A stretch of DNA of 18,480 nucleotides, from positions 1 to 18,480 of the forward strand of contig CAMNZV010000010.1 in the NCBI GenBank assembly GCA_946575275.1. Reading direction: 5' to 3'. Shown here one piece after another: positions 1 to 6,268 of this stretch (the first letter of the stretch is position 1; each line of letters begins with the position of its first letter). This DNA is from an uncultured Clostridium sp. (GTDB taxonomy: Bacteria; Bacillota; Clostridia; Clostridiales; Clostridiaceae). Under the pieces are notes generated by a model. It saw only the letters and a program-made list of their open reading frames with translations, did not search any database and was not told the origin of the DNA. A program made the translations under genes and the position numbers.

Positions 1-116
1 CTACCTATAAAACCTATAATTAAGGATAATATATACCCTATAAAACCTAACTCTAACGTAACTATTAATGCCTCTTTGTAAAGAGGTATATTTTGTATAA
101 TAAAATCAAAGTCCAC
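1..116 (-). CDS. Polar amino-acid ABC transporter permease, N-terminal fragment (cut by window edge)
   Basis: Reading the minus strand from a GTG codon at 116-114 gives 38 residues beginning MDFDFIIQNIPLYKEAL, followed by a hydrophobic stretch, and the frame is still open at the window edge. A GGAGG box lies 7 bases before the GTG. The pattern of a short amphipathic lead, 'YKEALIVTLEL', and a first membrane helix is how HisM/GlnP-type permeases of amino-acid ABC importers begin. In that family the permease pairs with a periplasmic-type binding protein and a GlnQ-like ATPase, none of which is visible here. A strong promoter sits just upstream at 169-197. The family assignment rests on a short N-terminus, so the exact substrate is unknown. 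Confidence 0.6.
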   Translation of the reverse strand, partial: MDFDFIIQNIPLYKEALIVTLELGFIGYILSLIIGFIG

Positions 117-168
117 GATTTTTCCTCCACATCCAAATTAAAACATTGTATTCTGATATGTTTACTAT

Positions 169-197
169 ATAATACTCCCATGATGAATTATTGTCAA
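169..197 (-). promoter_or_regulatory. Sigma-A-type promoter of the amino-acid permease gene
   Basis: On the minus strand TTGACA (197-192) and TATTAT (174-169) are separated by exactly 17 bases. The -10 box lies about 50 bases upstream of the GTG start at 116. This is a near-consensus housekeeping promoter. Confidence 0.7.
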
Positions 198-229
198 TGT
201 TTTTTACTGGAATTTCTTATTTAATATAA

Positions 230-275
230 AAAAGAAAGTCATTAAGCTAAGAATTTATATTCCTACTTAGCTTAA
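230..275 (-). terminator. Intrinsic terminator after tadA
   Basis: A perfect 10-bp inverted repeat (TTAAGCTAAG at 242-251, complement at 266-275) encloses a 14-base loop. On the minus strand it is followed by a T-rich tail (ACTTTCTTTTTT, read from about 240 down to 229). It lies 20 bases past the tadA stop codon. Confidence 0.7.
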
Positions 276-295
276 CAACTTTATATTAAAATTAT

Positions 296-730
296 TTATC
301 TTTTATTAATAAAAAAATCATTTAATATTTTACTGCATCTATTATCATAACACCAATTAATTTGAACAAAAGAATTTAAACTTCTATTATCGGACAAGTT
401 AATTACAGAACCACAGGCTCCCATATCACTATTAAAAGTACCTATATGCAACTTTGATATCCTACTTTGGATAATAGCCCCCATGCACATAATACATGGT
501 TCTAAGGTTACATACATCTCACACCCATTAAGTCTCCAATCACCTATTTCAATTGATGCCTTCGAAATAGCTATTAGTTCAGCATGTTTGGTAACATCTT
601 TCATTTGCGCCTTTAAGTTATGGGCCCTTGAAATTATACTTTTACCCTTTACAATAACAACACCTATTGGTACTTCATCTTCAATGAAGGCTTGCCTTGC
701 TTCTTTTAAGGCTTCTTCCATAAAATCCAT
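296..730 (-). CDS. tadA: tRNA adenosine(34) deaminase TadA
   Basis: This 144-residue protein is a zinc-dependent deaminase of the cytidine-deaminase fold. TadA converts A34 to inosine in the wobble position of tRNA-Arg(ACG), allowing one tRNA to read several arginine codons. The zinc and catalytic residues are visible as HAE (49-51, Glu51 being the proton shuttle) and PCxxC (78-82). The N-terminus 'FMEEALKEARQAF' with 'EVPIGVVIV' is typical of the family, and the length is close to the usual 145-160. The gene begins 27 bases after the stop of the HlyC-type gene and is probably cotranscribed with it. A terminator follows at 230-275. Confidence 0.93.
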   Translation of the reverse strand: MDFMEEALKEARQAFIEDEVPIGVVIVKGKSIISRAHNLKAQMKDVTKHAELIAISKASIEIGDWRLNGCEMYVTLEPCIMCMGAIIQSRISKLHIGTFNSDMGACGSVINLSDNRSLNSFVQINWCYDNRCSKILNDFFINKR

Positions 731-757
731 TTAGTATCTCCTAATAATGACTAATTC

Positions 758-2005
758 TTAAGTAAATATTCTGACTTTCTTAATTCTATTTTTGTCAACT
801 TCTTCAACTATAAATTTAACCTGATTAATTTCAATTTCATCTTTTTCTTCTGGTATTCTACCTAATTCTTCTATTATTAAACCTGCAACTGAATCTAGTT
901 CTTCAGATTCCATATTTACACCTATTAATTCACTTATTTCGTCTAGTTTTGCACCACCATCTACTATATATTCATCCTCTTTAACTATTTCTATTTTTAC
1001 CTCTTCAGCGTCAAATTCATCCTCTATATCACCAACTATTTCTTCTACAATATCCTCCATTGTAAGTATTCCAACGGTTCCTCCATATTCATCAAGTACA
1101 ATTGACATATGATTTCTTGACTTTTTCATATCTGCAAATACTTCTGAAATTTGTTTGAATTCGAAGGTATAGTATGGCTCTCTAACGTAATCTTTTATAT
1201 TAAATACTTCTAATTTTTCTCCAATAATTAAATCCTTAACATTAAATATACCTACAATATTATCTATTGTATCATCATAAATTGGGAACCTAGAAAACTG
1301 CTCCCTTTTTATTATATCTATAACTTCCTCATAACTTATTTTCACATCTAAGGCTACTATATCTACTCTTTGTAGCATTACTTCCCTAACTTGCATATCA
1401 CCAAAATCAAAAACGTTAAATATCATTTCTCTTTCAACATCTTCAAGAACACCTTCTTTTTCACTTACACCTACCATAGTTCTTAGTTCTTCAGCTGTAA
1501 TAAAAGAATCTGCTGCTTTAGGGTCCCCACCTAAAAGTTTTATAAACACATTTGAAATTGCAGTTAAAACAAATACTAAGGGTTTTAATATTAATACACA
1601 AGCATTAATTGGTTTGCTTATAGATAATGATATACTTTCACATTTTTGTTTCCCTATGGTTTTGGGAGTTATCTCGCAGAAAATTATTATTAACATTGTC
1701 ATTATTAATATTGCTACAATTATTCCTATTACCTTTCCAAATATATTAATTGCTATAAATGTTGCTATTGCTGCTGCCGAAATATTTACAAGGTTGTTTA
1801 AAACAAGTATAACCTCAAGAAGTTTACTTCTATTTTCTAGTAACTTTTCTAAAACATTTGCTCCATTAACCTTTTCTTCAACCATTTGTTTAAGTCTTAT
1901 TTTACTTAATGACATTAATGCTGTTTCAGATATTGAAAAAAAGCCTGATAATAATAATAGTATTAACAATATAATAATAAATCCAGTATAACTGCTCAGA
2001 TCCAA
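758..2005 (-). CDS. CNNM/CorB (HlyC-CorC type) membrane protein with CBS pair, probable Mg2+ transport
   Basis: The protein has 415 residues in the standard order of the family. An N-terminal CNNM (DUF21) membrane domain of several helices covers about residues 1-160, with the hallmark stretches 'SISETALMSLS' (24-34), 'LVNISAAAIAT' and 'EITPKTIGKQ' (111-120). A cytosolic CBS-domain pair follows at about 180-325, then a CorC_HlyC domain at about 335-410. Characterised bacterial and archaeal relatives (CorB, MpfA) are linked to Mg2+ export or resistance; the old name 'hemolysin C' is misleading. The start is a TTG at 2005-2003, preceded by GGAGAG at a good distance. An extended -10 promoter lies at 2053-2061 and tadA follows 27 bases downstream. 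The ion is inferred from the family. Confidence 0.85.
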   Translation of the reverse strand: MDLSSYTGFIIILLILLLLSGFFSISETALMSLSKIRLKQMVEEKVNGANVLEKLLENRSKLLEVILVLNNLVNISAAAIATFIAINIFGKVIGIIVAILIMTMLIIIFCEITPKTIGKQKCESISLSISKPINACVLILKPLVFVLTAISNVFIKLLGGDPKAADSFITAEELRTMVGVSEKEGVLEDVEREMIFNVFDFGDMQVREVMLQRVDIVALDVKISYEEVIDIIKREQFSRFPIYDDTIDNIVGIFNVKDLIIGEKLEVFNIKDYVREPYYTFEFKQISEVFADMKKSRNHMSIVLDEYGGTVGILTMEDIVEEIVGDIEDEFDAEEVKIEIVKEDEYIVDGGAKLDEISELIGVNMESEELDSVAGLIIEELGRIPEEKDEIEINQVKFIVEEVDKNRIKKVRIFT

Positions 2006-2052
2006 AAGATCACTCTCCTAATTTTTTAAATTTTCAATTTATTTTAGATATG

Positions 2053-2083
2053 ATTATATCACAAAATAATTATTAAGTGTTAA
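2053..2083 (-). promoter_or_regulatory. Probable promoter of the CNNM/tadA operon (extended -10)
   Basis: On the minus strand TGATATAAT (2061-2053) is a perfect extended -10. The best -35 candidate is TTAACA (2083-2078) with a long 19-base spacer. It lies about 50 bases upstream of the TTG start at 2005. Confidence 0.5.
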
Positions 2084-2130
2084 TTTATCCATTAATTTAA
2101 CAGTTTAGTTAAATTTCAATTTTATAATTT

Positions 2131-2820
2131 TTATTCAAAAATACCATACTTTATCCTTATTCTATCTATCTTATCTATCATAGAATTAGAAATTATAAAC
2201 AAAAAAAACACTGTTGATATTCCATGTATTAAATCAAATATTGCTGCCATGCTGTAATTTGCAACTATTGCTGCAACTGTAAACTTAGGTGAAAACATTA
2301 AAAGTGATCCTGTATTTACAATACCTCCATACATAAAGAAGGTTGCTAATCCACCATATATACAAAGGTTAATCTTATTCTTTTTTAACCTTCCATCTTT
2401 AAATAATATTCCTGCCAAAAATCCAATAATTCCAAAGGCAAACATTTGCCAAGGTGTCCATGGTCCTTGACCAAAGAAAAAATTAGACACAAAACCTGTC
2501 ATAGCGCCAACTAAAAAACCACTTTCCCTACCCAAACAGGAACCTGAAATTATTACAATTGCTACAACTGGTTTAAACTGTGGAACCATATAAAAAGCTG
2601 CTCTTCCTGCAACAGCTATAGCTGTTAATACCGCTATTATTATAAGTTCCCTGCTTTTAGGCTTTCTATTTTCAAATGTCCTAAAAAAGGGTATCATGGT
2701 GTAAATTATAATTAATAAGCTTATTATATAATACTTTCTATTTCCTAGGAAATAGACCCCCATTAATATTGTAATAGGTATAATTATTAAATTTAAAATA
2801 TTATTTATTTTTTCTTTCAT
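2131..2820 (-). CDS. ECF transporter S component (substrate-binding membrane subunit), substrate unknown
   Basis: This 229-residue, very hydrophobic protein has about six membrane helices. The conserved core at about 70-135 carries 'GRAAFYMVPQFKPV', 'GRESGFLVGA', 'SNFFFGQGPWTPWQM' and 'GFLAG'. This is typical of S components of energy-coupling-factor vitamin transporters. Such proteins bind a vitamin or cofactor precursor and dock onto a shared EcfA-EcfA'-EcfT module usually encoded elsewhere, and none of it is here. The GQGPWTPWQM subgroup includes proteins proposed to carry cobamides or their precursors. I see no cobalamin riboswitch in the roughly 190 bases upstream, so the substrate is left open. 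AGGAG precedes the ATG at 2820. The gene is divergent from the Fe-ADH gene. Confidence 0.75.
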   Translation of the reverse strand: MKEKINNILNLIIIPITILMGVYFLGNRKYYIISLLIIIYTMIPFFRTFENRKPKSRELIIIAVLTAIAVAGRAAFYMVPQFKPVVAIVIISGSCLGRESGFLVGAMTGFVSNFFFGQGPWTPWQMFAFGIIGFLAGILFKDGRLKKNKINLCIYGGLATFFMYGGIVNTGSLLMFSPKFTVAAIVANYSMAAIFDLIHGISTVFFLFIISNSMIDKIDRIRIKYGIFE

Positions 2821-2958
2821 CTTATCACTCCTAAATATATATTAATTCATCCTGTTATTTCTGTAAACTAACCTAAAATTAAGCAATGTGCAAGATGAAT
2901 AAAAAATTTGTTGCTTTTACTATAAAATAATTAAATGAAATATGATAGAATTAATTTT

Positions 2959-2998
2959 GACAAGGGTGTCTTATTTTTAAGGCACCTTATTTTTTTTT
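2959..2998 (+). terminator. Leader terminator hairpin directly upstream of Fe-ADH (possible attenuator)
   Basis: AAGGGTGTCTTA (2962-2973) pairs with TAAGGCACCTT (2978-2988) through a TTTT loop. There is one bulged G and one G-U pair. A run of nine T follows at 2990-2998. The ribosome binding site of the next gene starts three bases later. The preceding gene is divergent, so this hairpin cannot be terminating a plus-strand gene upstream. It would act on the transcript of the Fe-ADH gene itself. The leader motif GACAAGGGTGTC (2959-2970) recurs at 5781-5792. Confidence 0.6.
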
Positions 2999-3011
2999 AA
3001 GGAGGCTAACT

Positions 3012-4142
3012 ATGAACTTTAATTATAATTTACCTGTTAATCTTATCTTTGGCTCTGGTGAAAGCTGCCGTATTGGTATTGAGGTATGTAAATATGGTAA
3101 AAAGGCACTAATAGTAACAGGAAAAAATAGCACTAAAAAAAGCGGTTTATTAGATAAGGCAATTGATCTTTTGAAAATATCTGGTGTGACTTATGTAATA
3201 TTTGATAAAGTAGAGCAAAATCCATTAACAACAACAATATATGAAGGAGTAGCATTAGCAAAAAATCATGGTTGTGATGTTATTTTAGGAATTGGAGGTG
3301 GTAGCATTATGGATGCCGCAAAGGCAATTGCATTTGCTATTAAAAACCCAGGCGATATTTCAGATTATATATTTGGCACAAAAGCTGGTTGTGATGCTGT
3401 AAATTTAGTTTTAGTTCCAACCACCTGTGGTACAGGAAGTGAAGGAAATTCTTTTGCAGTATTAACAAATCCTGCAACAAAGGATAAAAAATCACTACGA
3501 GATAATAAGGTAATTGCCAAAGCCTCTATAATTGACCCTCAGTTAATGATGACAATGCCAAAAGACTTAATTGCTTCAGTAGGATTTGATGCCCTATGTC
3601 ACAACATGGAAGCATATTTATCTAAATCTTCCCAACCCTTAACTGATATACAAGCTTTATACGGAATGAAACTAATAAGTGAGAATCTTCCTATTATTTA
3701 TAATGATAATAATAACTTAGAAGCCTTTGAAAAAGTTACTCTAGGCAGTACATTAGGTGGTATGGTAATTGGAGTTGTTGGAGTAACAGCTGCACATGGT
3801 CTTGAACATCCTGCAAGCGGTTTACGTGATATTGCTCACGGAAAAGGTTTAGCTGCTCTAACTCCAATTATTACAGATATGTCCTATAAAAGTAACCTTA
3901 ATAAATATAAAGATATTTCAAAAATATTAGGTGGAGCTTCAGCAGAAGATTGTGGGGATTCTATTCGTTTATTTTTAGATAAGATAAACCTTAGAATATC
4001 TCTTGGTCAAATCGGTATTAACAATAAGGATGTAGATTGGATGGCTGAAAATACCTTTAAGGTTTCCAAGGCAAGTATACAAAATCATCCTAAAGAATTT
4101 TCTATAGAAGAAATTAAAGAAATCTATTATAAATCCATATAA
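3012..4142 (+). CDS. Iron-containing (type III) alcohol dehydrogenase
   Basis: This cytosolic NAD(P)-dependent alcohol/aldehyde oxidoreductase has 376 residues, the usual length for the family. The dinucleotide-binding GGGS lies at 95-98, followed by 'VPTTCGTGSE' (135-144). The metal ligands are Asp193 and His197 in 'DALCHNMEAY', His262 and His276, and His266 is the usual near-active-site histidine. The sequence resembles the butanol/1,3-propanediol dehydrogenase branch more than the clostridial 4-hydroxybutyrate dehydrogenases I can recall, so the substrate is undetermined. An AAGGAGG box lies 5 bases before the ATG. A terminator-like hairpin stands directly before that box. The next gene follows after 13 bases. 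A role in reducing semialdehydes made by the GabT-type enzyme in this window is possible but only inferred. Confidence 0.88.
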   Translation: MNFNYNLPVNLIFGSGESCRIGIEVCKYGKKALIVTGKNSTKKSGLLDKAIDLLKISGVTYVIFDKVEQNPLTTTIYEGVALAKNHGCDVILGIGGGSIMDAAKAIAFAIKNPGDISDYIFGTKAGCDAVNLVLVPTTCGTGSEGNSFAVLTNPATKDKKSLRDNKVIAKASIIDPQLMMTMPKDLIASVGFDALCHNMEAYLSKSSQPLTDIQALYGMKLISENLPIIYNDNNNLEAFEKVTLGSTLGGMVIGVVGVTAAHGLEHPASGLRDIAHGKGLAALTPIITDMSYKSNLNKYKDISKILGGASAEDCGDSIRLFLDKINLRISLGQIGINNKDVDWMAENTFKVSKASIQNHPKEFSIEEIKEIYYKSI

Positions 4143-4155
4143 GGAGGATTATTTC

Positions 4156-4428
4156 ATGAGTAATTTTAAAGAATATAAAATAAAACTAGTTGTTAAAAGT
4201 TCAAATTGCCATTTATATAAAGCTGGTGATGAGATATATATTGATGGTGCAGTTCTAGATAAAGAAAAATCTGCTAACGTTTGTCTAACTGCAATTAATG
4301 CATTTTATCCCTTTATTTATGCTACCCGCAAAAGGGTAACTAAAGAGGAAATGGGGTTTGAAGACTTAACCTTTCAATGTCCAGATTGTCCAGAGACGGT
4401 AAAGTTTACTATAATTCCTTATGAATAA
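4156..4428 (+). CDS. TIGR04076-like small protein, function unknown
   Basis: The product has 90 residues. It shows the pattern I associate with family TIGR04076: a start of the type 'YKIKLVV', a Cys (18) before a 'GDEI-IDG' turn (24-31), a single Cys in the middle (43) and a C-terminal 'CPDC' (75-78). The four cysteines suggest metal or redox chemistry, but no function has been established that I know of. The start has a perfect AAGGAGG box and lies 13 bases after the dehydrogenase stop, so the two genes are surely cotranscribed. No hairpin terminator is visible before the next promoter. Confidence 0.7.
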   Translation: MSNFKEYKIKLVVKSSNCHLYKAGDEIYIDGAVLDKEKSANVCLTAINAFYPFIYATRKRVTKEEMGFEDLTFQCPDCPETVKFTIIPYE

Positions 4429-4444
4429 AGTTTAATTTAATCTT

Positions 4445-4494
4445 TTGTGACCTAAACAAAATAGTGTATAATTATAAAAAATGTAGTTTAGGGG
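4445..4494 (+). promoter_or_regulatory. Promoter of the first pucR-type gene with an inverted repeat around the -10
   Basis: TTGTGA (4445-4450) and TATAAT (4467-4472) are 16 bases apart. A 7-bp inverted repeat, CCTAAAC (4451-4457) and GTTTAGG (4486-4492), brackets the -10 box. The right half ends at the AGGGG ribosome binding site (4490-4494). A regulator bound there would block transcription, so autoregulation is plausible but inferred. Confidence 0.55.
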
Positions 4495-4501
4495 CGATTA
4501 G

Positions 4502-5689
4502 ATGGCAATTACTGTTTTGGAAATACAAAAGCTAGCCTGTCTTACCAAAATGAATTTAATAGCAGGTGAAAATGGTCTTAATAAGGAAGTTCAATGGATA
4601 TATATTGCTGAATGTTTTGAAGACCCTTTAGAAGGTACAAAGTGGTTGCAGGGTGGTGAAATTGTTTTCATTACTGGACTTGCTGTAAAAGGAAGATTAA
4701 ATATCCTAGAACAATTAATTCAAGATATTTATGATAAAAAGGGTGTAGCTCTAATAGTAAATATTGGTCCTTATATAAATAAGGTTCCTAAAAATGCTAT
4801 TGATATAGCAGATAAATTAAATCTTCCCCTTTTTGAATTGCCATGGGAAATAAAACTTACTGAAGTTACCAAGGCTGTAAGTGAGTCCATTATTATGTCT
4901 AGAATAGAGGAAAATTCACTATCTAACTTTTTGAACAATATTCTTTTTGGGAAAGGAGAAGATGGAAATCTTAAAGATAGAGTGTCCTATTTTGGATATA
5001 ACCTAAAAGGGAAGTGTAATATTATACTTATTCGTTTTAATAGTTTTCAAATTAAGCCTGAATATTCTATCTCTAAAATTAAATTTACTTTAAAGAAATT
5101 AATTAATGAAATACTAATTAAGTATTCTTTAAAATTACTTTTAACTGAAAAGGATGATTCAATTATTATTTTTGCTCAAAATGATGACTTTATTAACAAT
5201 AGAATTGAAAGAGCTATAATTGACATTCAAAATGAAGTGAAAAAACAGTTGCAAGGAATCACAATTAATATTGGAATCGGTAATAGCTATGAAGATTTAA
5301 ACATGATGAAAAAATCATTGCAAGAAGCTGAATTTGCTATTGATAAAGCAGAATGTTTTGATTGCAATAATACTATTACTAAATATACTGATATAGGTGT
5401 ATTTAGTCTATTATTTAATATTCACAATAAAGAAACTCTAAAATCCTATTATAATAACATACTAGGTTCAATTGAAAATCATACAGATTACATCAATATT
5501 CTAGAAGTATATTTAGGTGAAGATTGCAATTTATTAAGCACTGCTGAAAAATTATTCATTCATAGAAATACCCTAACATATAGAATTAATAAAATTGAAA
5601 AAATATTAAATCGAAACCTACATTCTTTTCAAGATTGTGTTGAAATAAAATTAGCATTATATATAAGAAAAATCCTAAGCAAACAATAA
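4502..5689 (+). CDS. PucR-family transcriptional regulator (first copy, intact)
   Basis: This 395-residue regulator has the usual three parts. An N-terminal PucR sensor-like domain spans about residues 7-130, with 'QWIYIAECFEDPLEGTKWL' followed by 'GGEIVFITGL'. A GGDEF-like central domain lies at about 160-290, with 'INIGIGNSYEDL'. A C-terminal helix-turn-helix (HTH_30) covers about 333-392, including 'AEKLFIHRNTLTYRINKIE'. PucR of Bacillus subtilis activates purine catabolism under nitrogen limitation, and clostridial relatives often sit beside amino-acid or amine use genes. It has its own promoter and faces the P-II and pot genes. A paralogue with ungapped alignment over the first 150 residues lies at 9747-10937. 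The target genes are inferred from proximity. Confidence 0.88.
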   Translation: MAITVLEIQKLACLTKMNLIAGENGLNKEVQWIYIAECFEDPLEGTKWLQGGEIVFITGLAVKGRLNILEQLIQDIYDKKGVALIVNIGPYINKVPKNAIDIADKLNLPLFELPWEIKLTEVTKAVSESIIMSRIEENSLSNFLNNILFGKGEDGNLKDRVSYFGYNLKGKCNIILIRFNSFQIKPEYSISKIKFTLKKLINEILIKYSLKLLLTEKDDSIIIFAQNDDFINNRIERAIIDIQNEVKKQLQGITINIGIGNSYEDLNMMKKSLQEAEFAIDKAECFDCNNTITKYTDIGVFSLLFNIHNKETLKSYYNNILGSIENHTDYINILEVYLGEDCNLLSTAEKLFIHRNTLTYRINKIEKILNRNLHSFQDCVEIKLALYIRKILSKQ

Positions 5690-5698
5690 TTTTCGTCA

Positions 5699-5772
5699 TT
5701 GTGCACAAAAAATATATTCCTTATGTCTATATTATTTATTTCTATAGAGTATTACTATATATTCATAGTAAT
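5699..5772 (+). repeat. Two small palindromes upstream of the P-II gene
   Basis: The 155-base gap between the pucR-type gene and the P-II gene holds a perfect palindrome, TTGTGCACAA (5699-5708). It also holds an 8-bp inverted repeat, ATTACTAT and ATAGTAAT (5751-5758 and 5765-5772, 6-base loop), whose right arm ends 11 bases before the terminator hairpin. Either could be an operator or part of a folded leader. I found no convincing -35/-10 pair here. Confidence 0.4.
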
Positions 5773-5780
5773 ATTTTGTA

Positions 5781-5825
5781 GACAAGGGTGTCTATCACAA
5801 AAAGTGATAGGCACCCTTTATTTTT
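5781..5825 (+). terminator. Leader terminator hairpin directly upstream of the P-II gene (possible attenuator)
   Basis: A 15-bp stem with a single G-U pair (5784-5798 with 5804-5818) closes a five-A loop and is followed by TTTATTTTT. It lies 8 bases before the GGAGGGG ribosome binding site. Its first 12 bases, GACAAGGGTGTC (5781-5792), are identical to those of the leader at 2959-2970. It may partly serve as the end of the pucR-type transcript 95 bases upstream. Its closeness to the start of the P-II gene suggests a regulatory read-through point. Confidence 0.65.
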
Positions 5826-5844
5826 ATAATATGGAGGGGAAAAT

Positions 5845-6183
5845 ATGAAGAAAATTGAGATAATTACAAGACCAGACAAATTAGAAGGTTTAAAAGATTT
5901 ATTAACGGCTCATAACTGTCAAGGTATGACAGTATCAACTGTTATGGGCTGTGGGAAACAAAGGGGATACGTAGCTGAAATGAATTTACCTGAACTCAAT
6001 ATTAATCTATTACCTAAGATATTTGTAATGACCGTAATTGAAGATGAAGAGTTAGATACAGTTCTTACAGATATTTATGAAGCGCTAGGTACGGGAACAG
6101 TTGGTGATGGTAAAGTATTTGTATATGATGTTTTGGATGTAATGAGGATTAGAACTGGTGAAAGAGGAAATAAAGCTTTATAA
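5845..6183 (+). CDS. P-II family nitrogen regulatory protein lacking Tyr51
   Basis: At 112 residues the length equals that of E. coli GlnB, and the two align without gaps. P-II proteins form trimers that bind ATP/ADP and 2-oxoglutarate and control partner proteins with a flexible T-loop. Gln39, Gly41, Pro57-Lys58, the Gly87-Asp88-Gly89-Lys90 ATP loop and the C-terminal 'RIRTGERG' (101-108) are all present. The T-loop is unusual: position 51, the uridylylation Tyr of GlnB, is Leu; position 46 is Met; and residue 85, normally Lys, is Thr. No ammonium transporter or glutamine synthetase gene is next to it. It lies between a PucR-type gene and the pot operon, with terminators on both sides. The partner protein is unknown. 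Confidence 0.88.
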   Translation: MKKIEIITRPDKLEGLKDLLTAHNCQGMTVSTVMGCGKQRGYVAEMNLPELNINLLPKIFVMTVIEDEELDTVLTDIYEALGTGTVGDGKVFVYDVLDVMRIRTGERGNKAL

Positions 6184-6192
6184 AGTCATTTG

Positions 6193-6239
6193 ATAACCAA
6201 AGGCGGTTACAACTATTAATTTGCCTTTGGTTATTTTTT
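6193..6239 (+). terminator. Intrinsic terminator between the P-II gene and potA
   Basis: A perfect 12-bp inverted repeat, ATAACCAAAGGC (6193-6204) and its complement (6223-6234), is followed by TTTTTT. It starts 9 bases after the P-II stop codon and ends 29 bases before potA. That leaves no room for a normal promoter between the terminator and potA. Confidence 0.85.
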
Positions 6240-6268
6240 AATTATCAATAAGTAAGGGGCTGATAAAA

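Noticed and set aside
2094..2115. Inverted repeat AATTTAAC/GTTAAATT as terminator of the ECF S-component gene
   Set aside because: The stem is pure A/T except one pair and no T-run follows on the minus strand; it is too weak to call.
2959..2990. TTGACA inside the Fe-ADH leader as a -35 box
   Set aside because: The 17 bases downstream lead to AGGCAC, not a -10 element, and the region forms a hairpin.
2981..3000. GGCACC followed by a T-run read as a sigma-54 promoter
   Set aside because: No GC at the -12 position at the required spacing; the sequence is fully explained as the right arm of a terminator stem.
2821..3011. Possible cobalamin or other riboswitch between the ECF S-component and Fe-ADH genes
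   Set aside because: No conserved riboswitch box was recognised and the space on the S-component side is too short for a cobalamin riboswitch.
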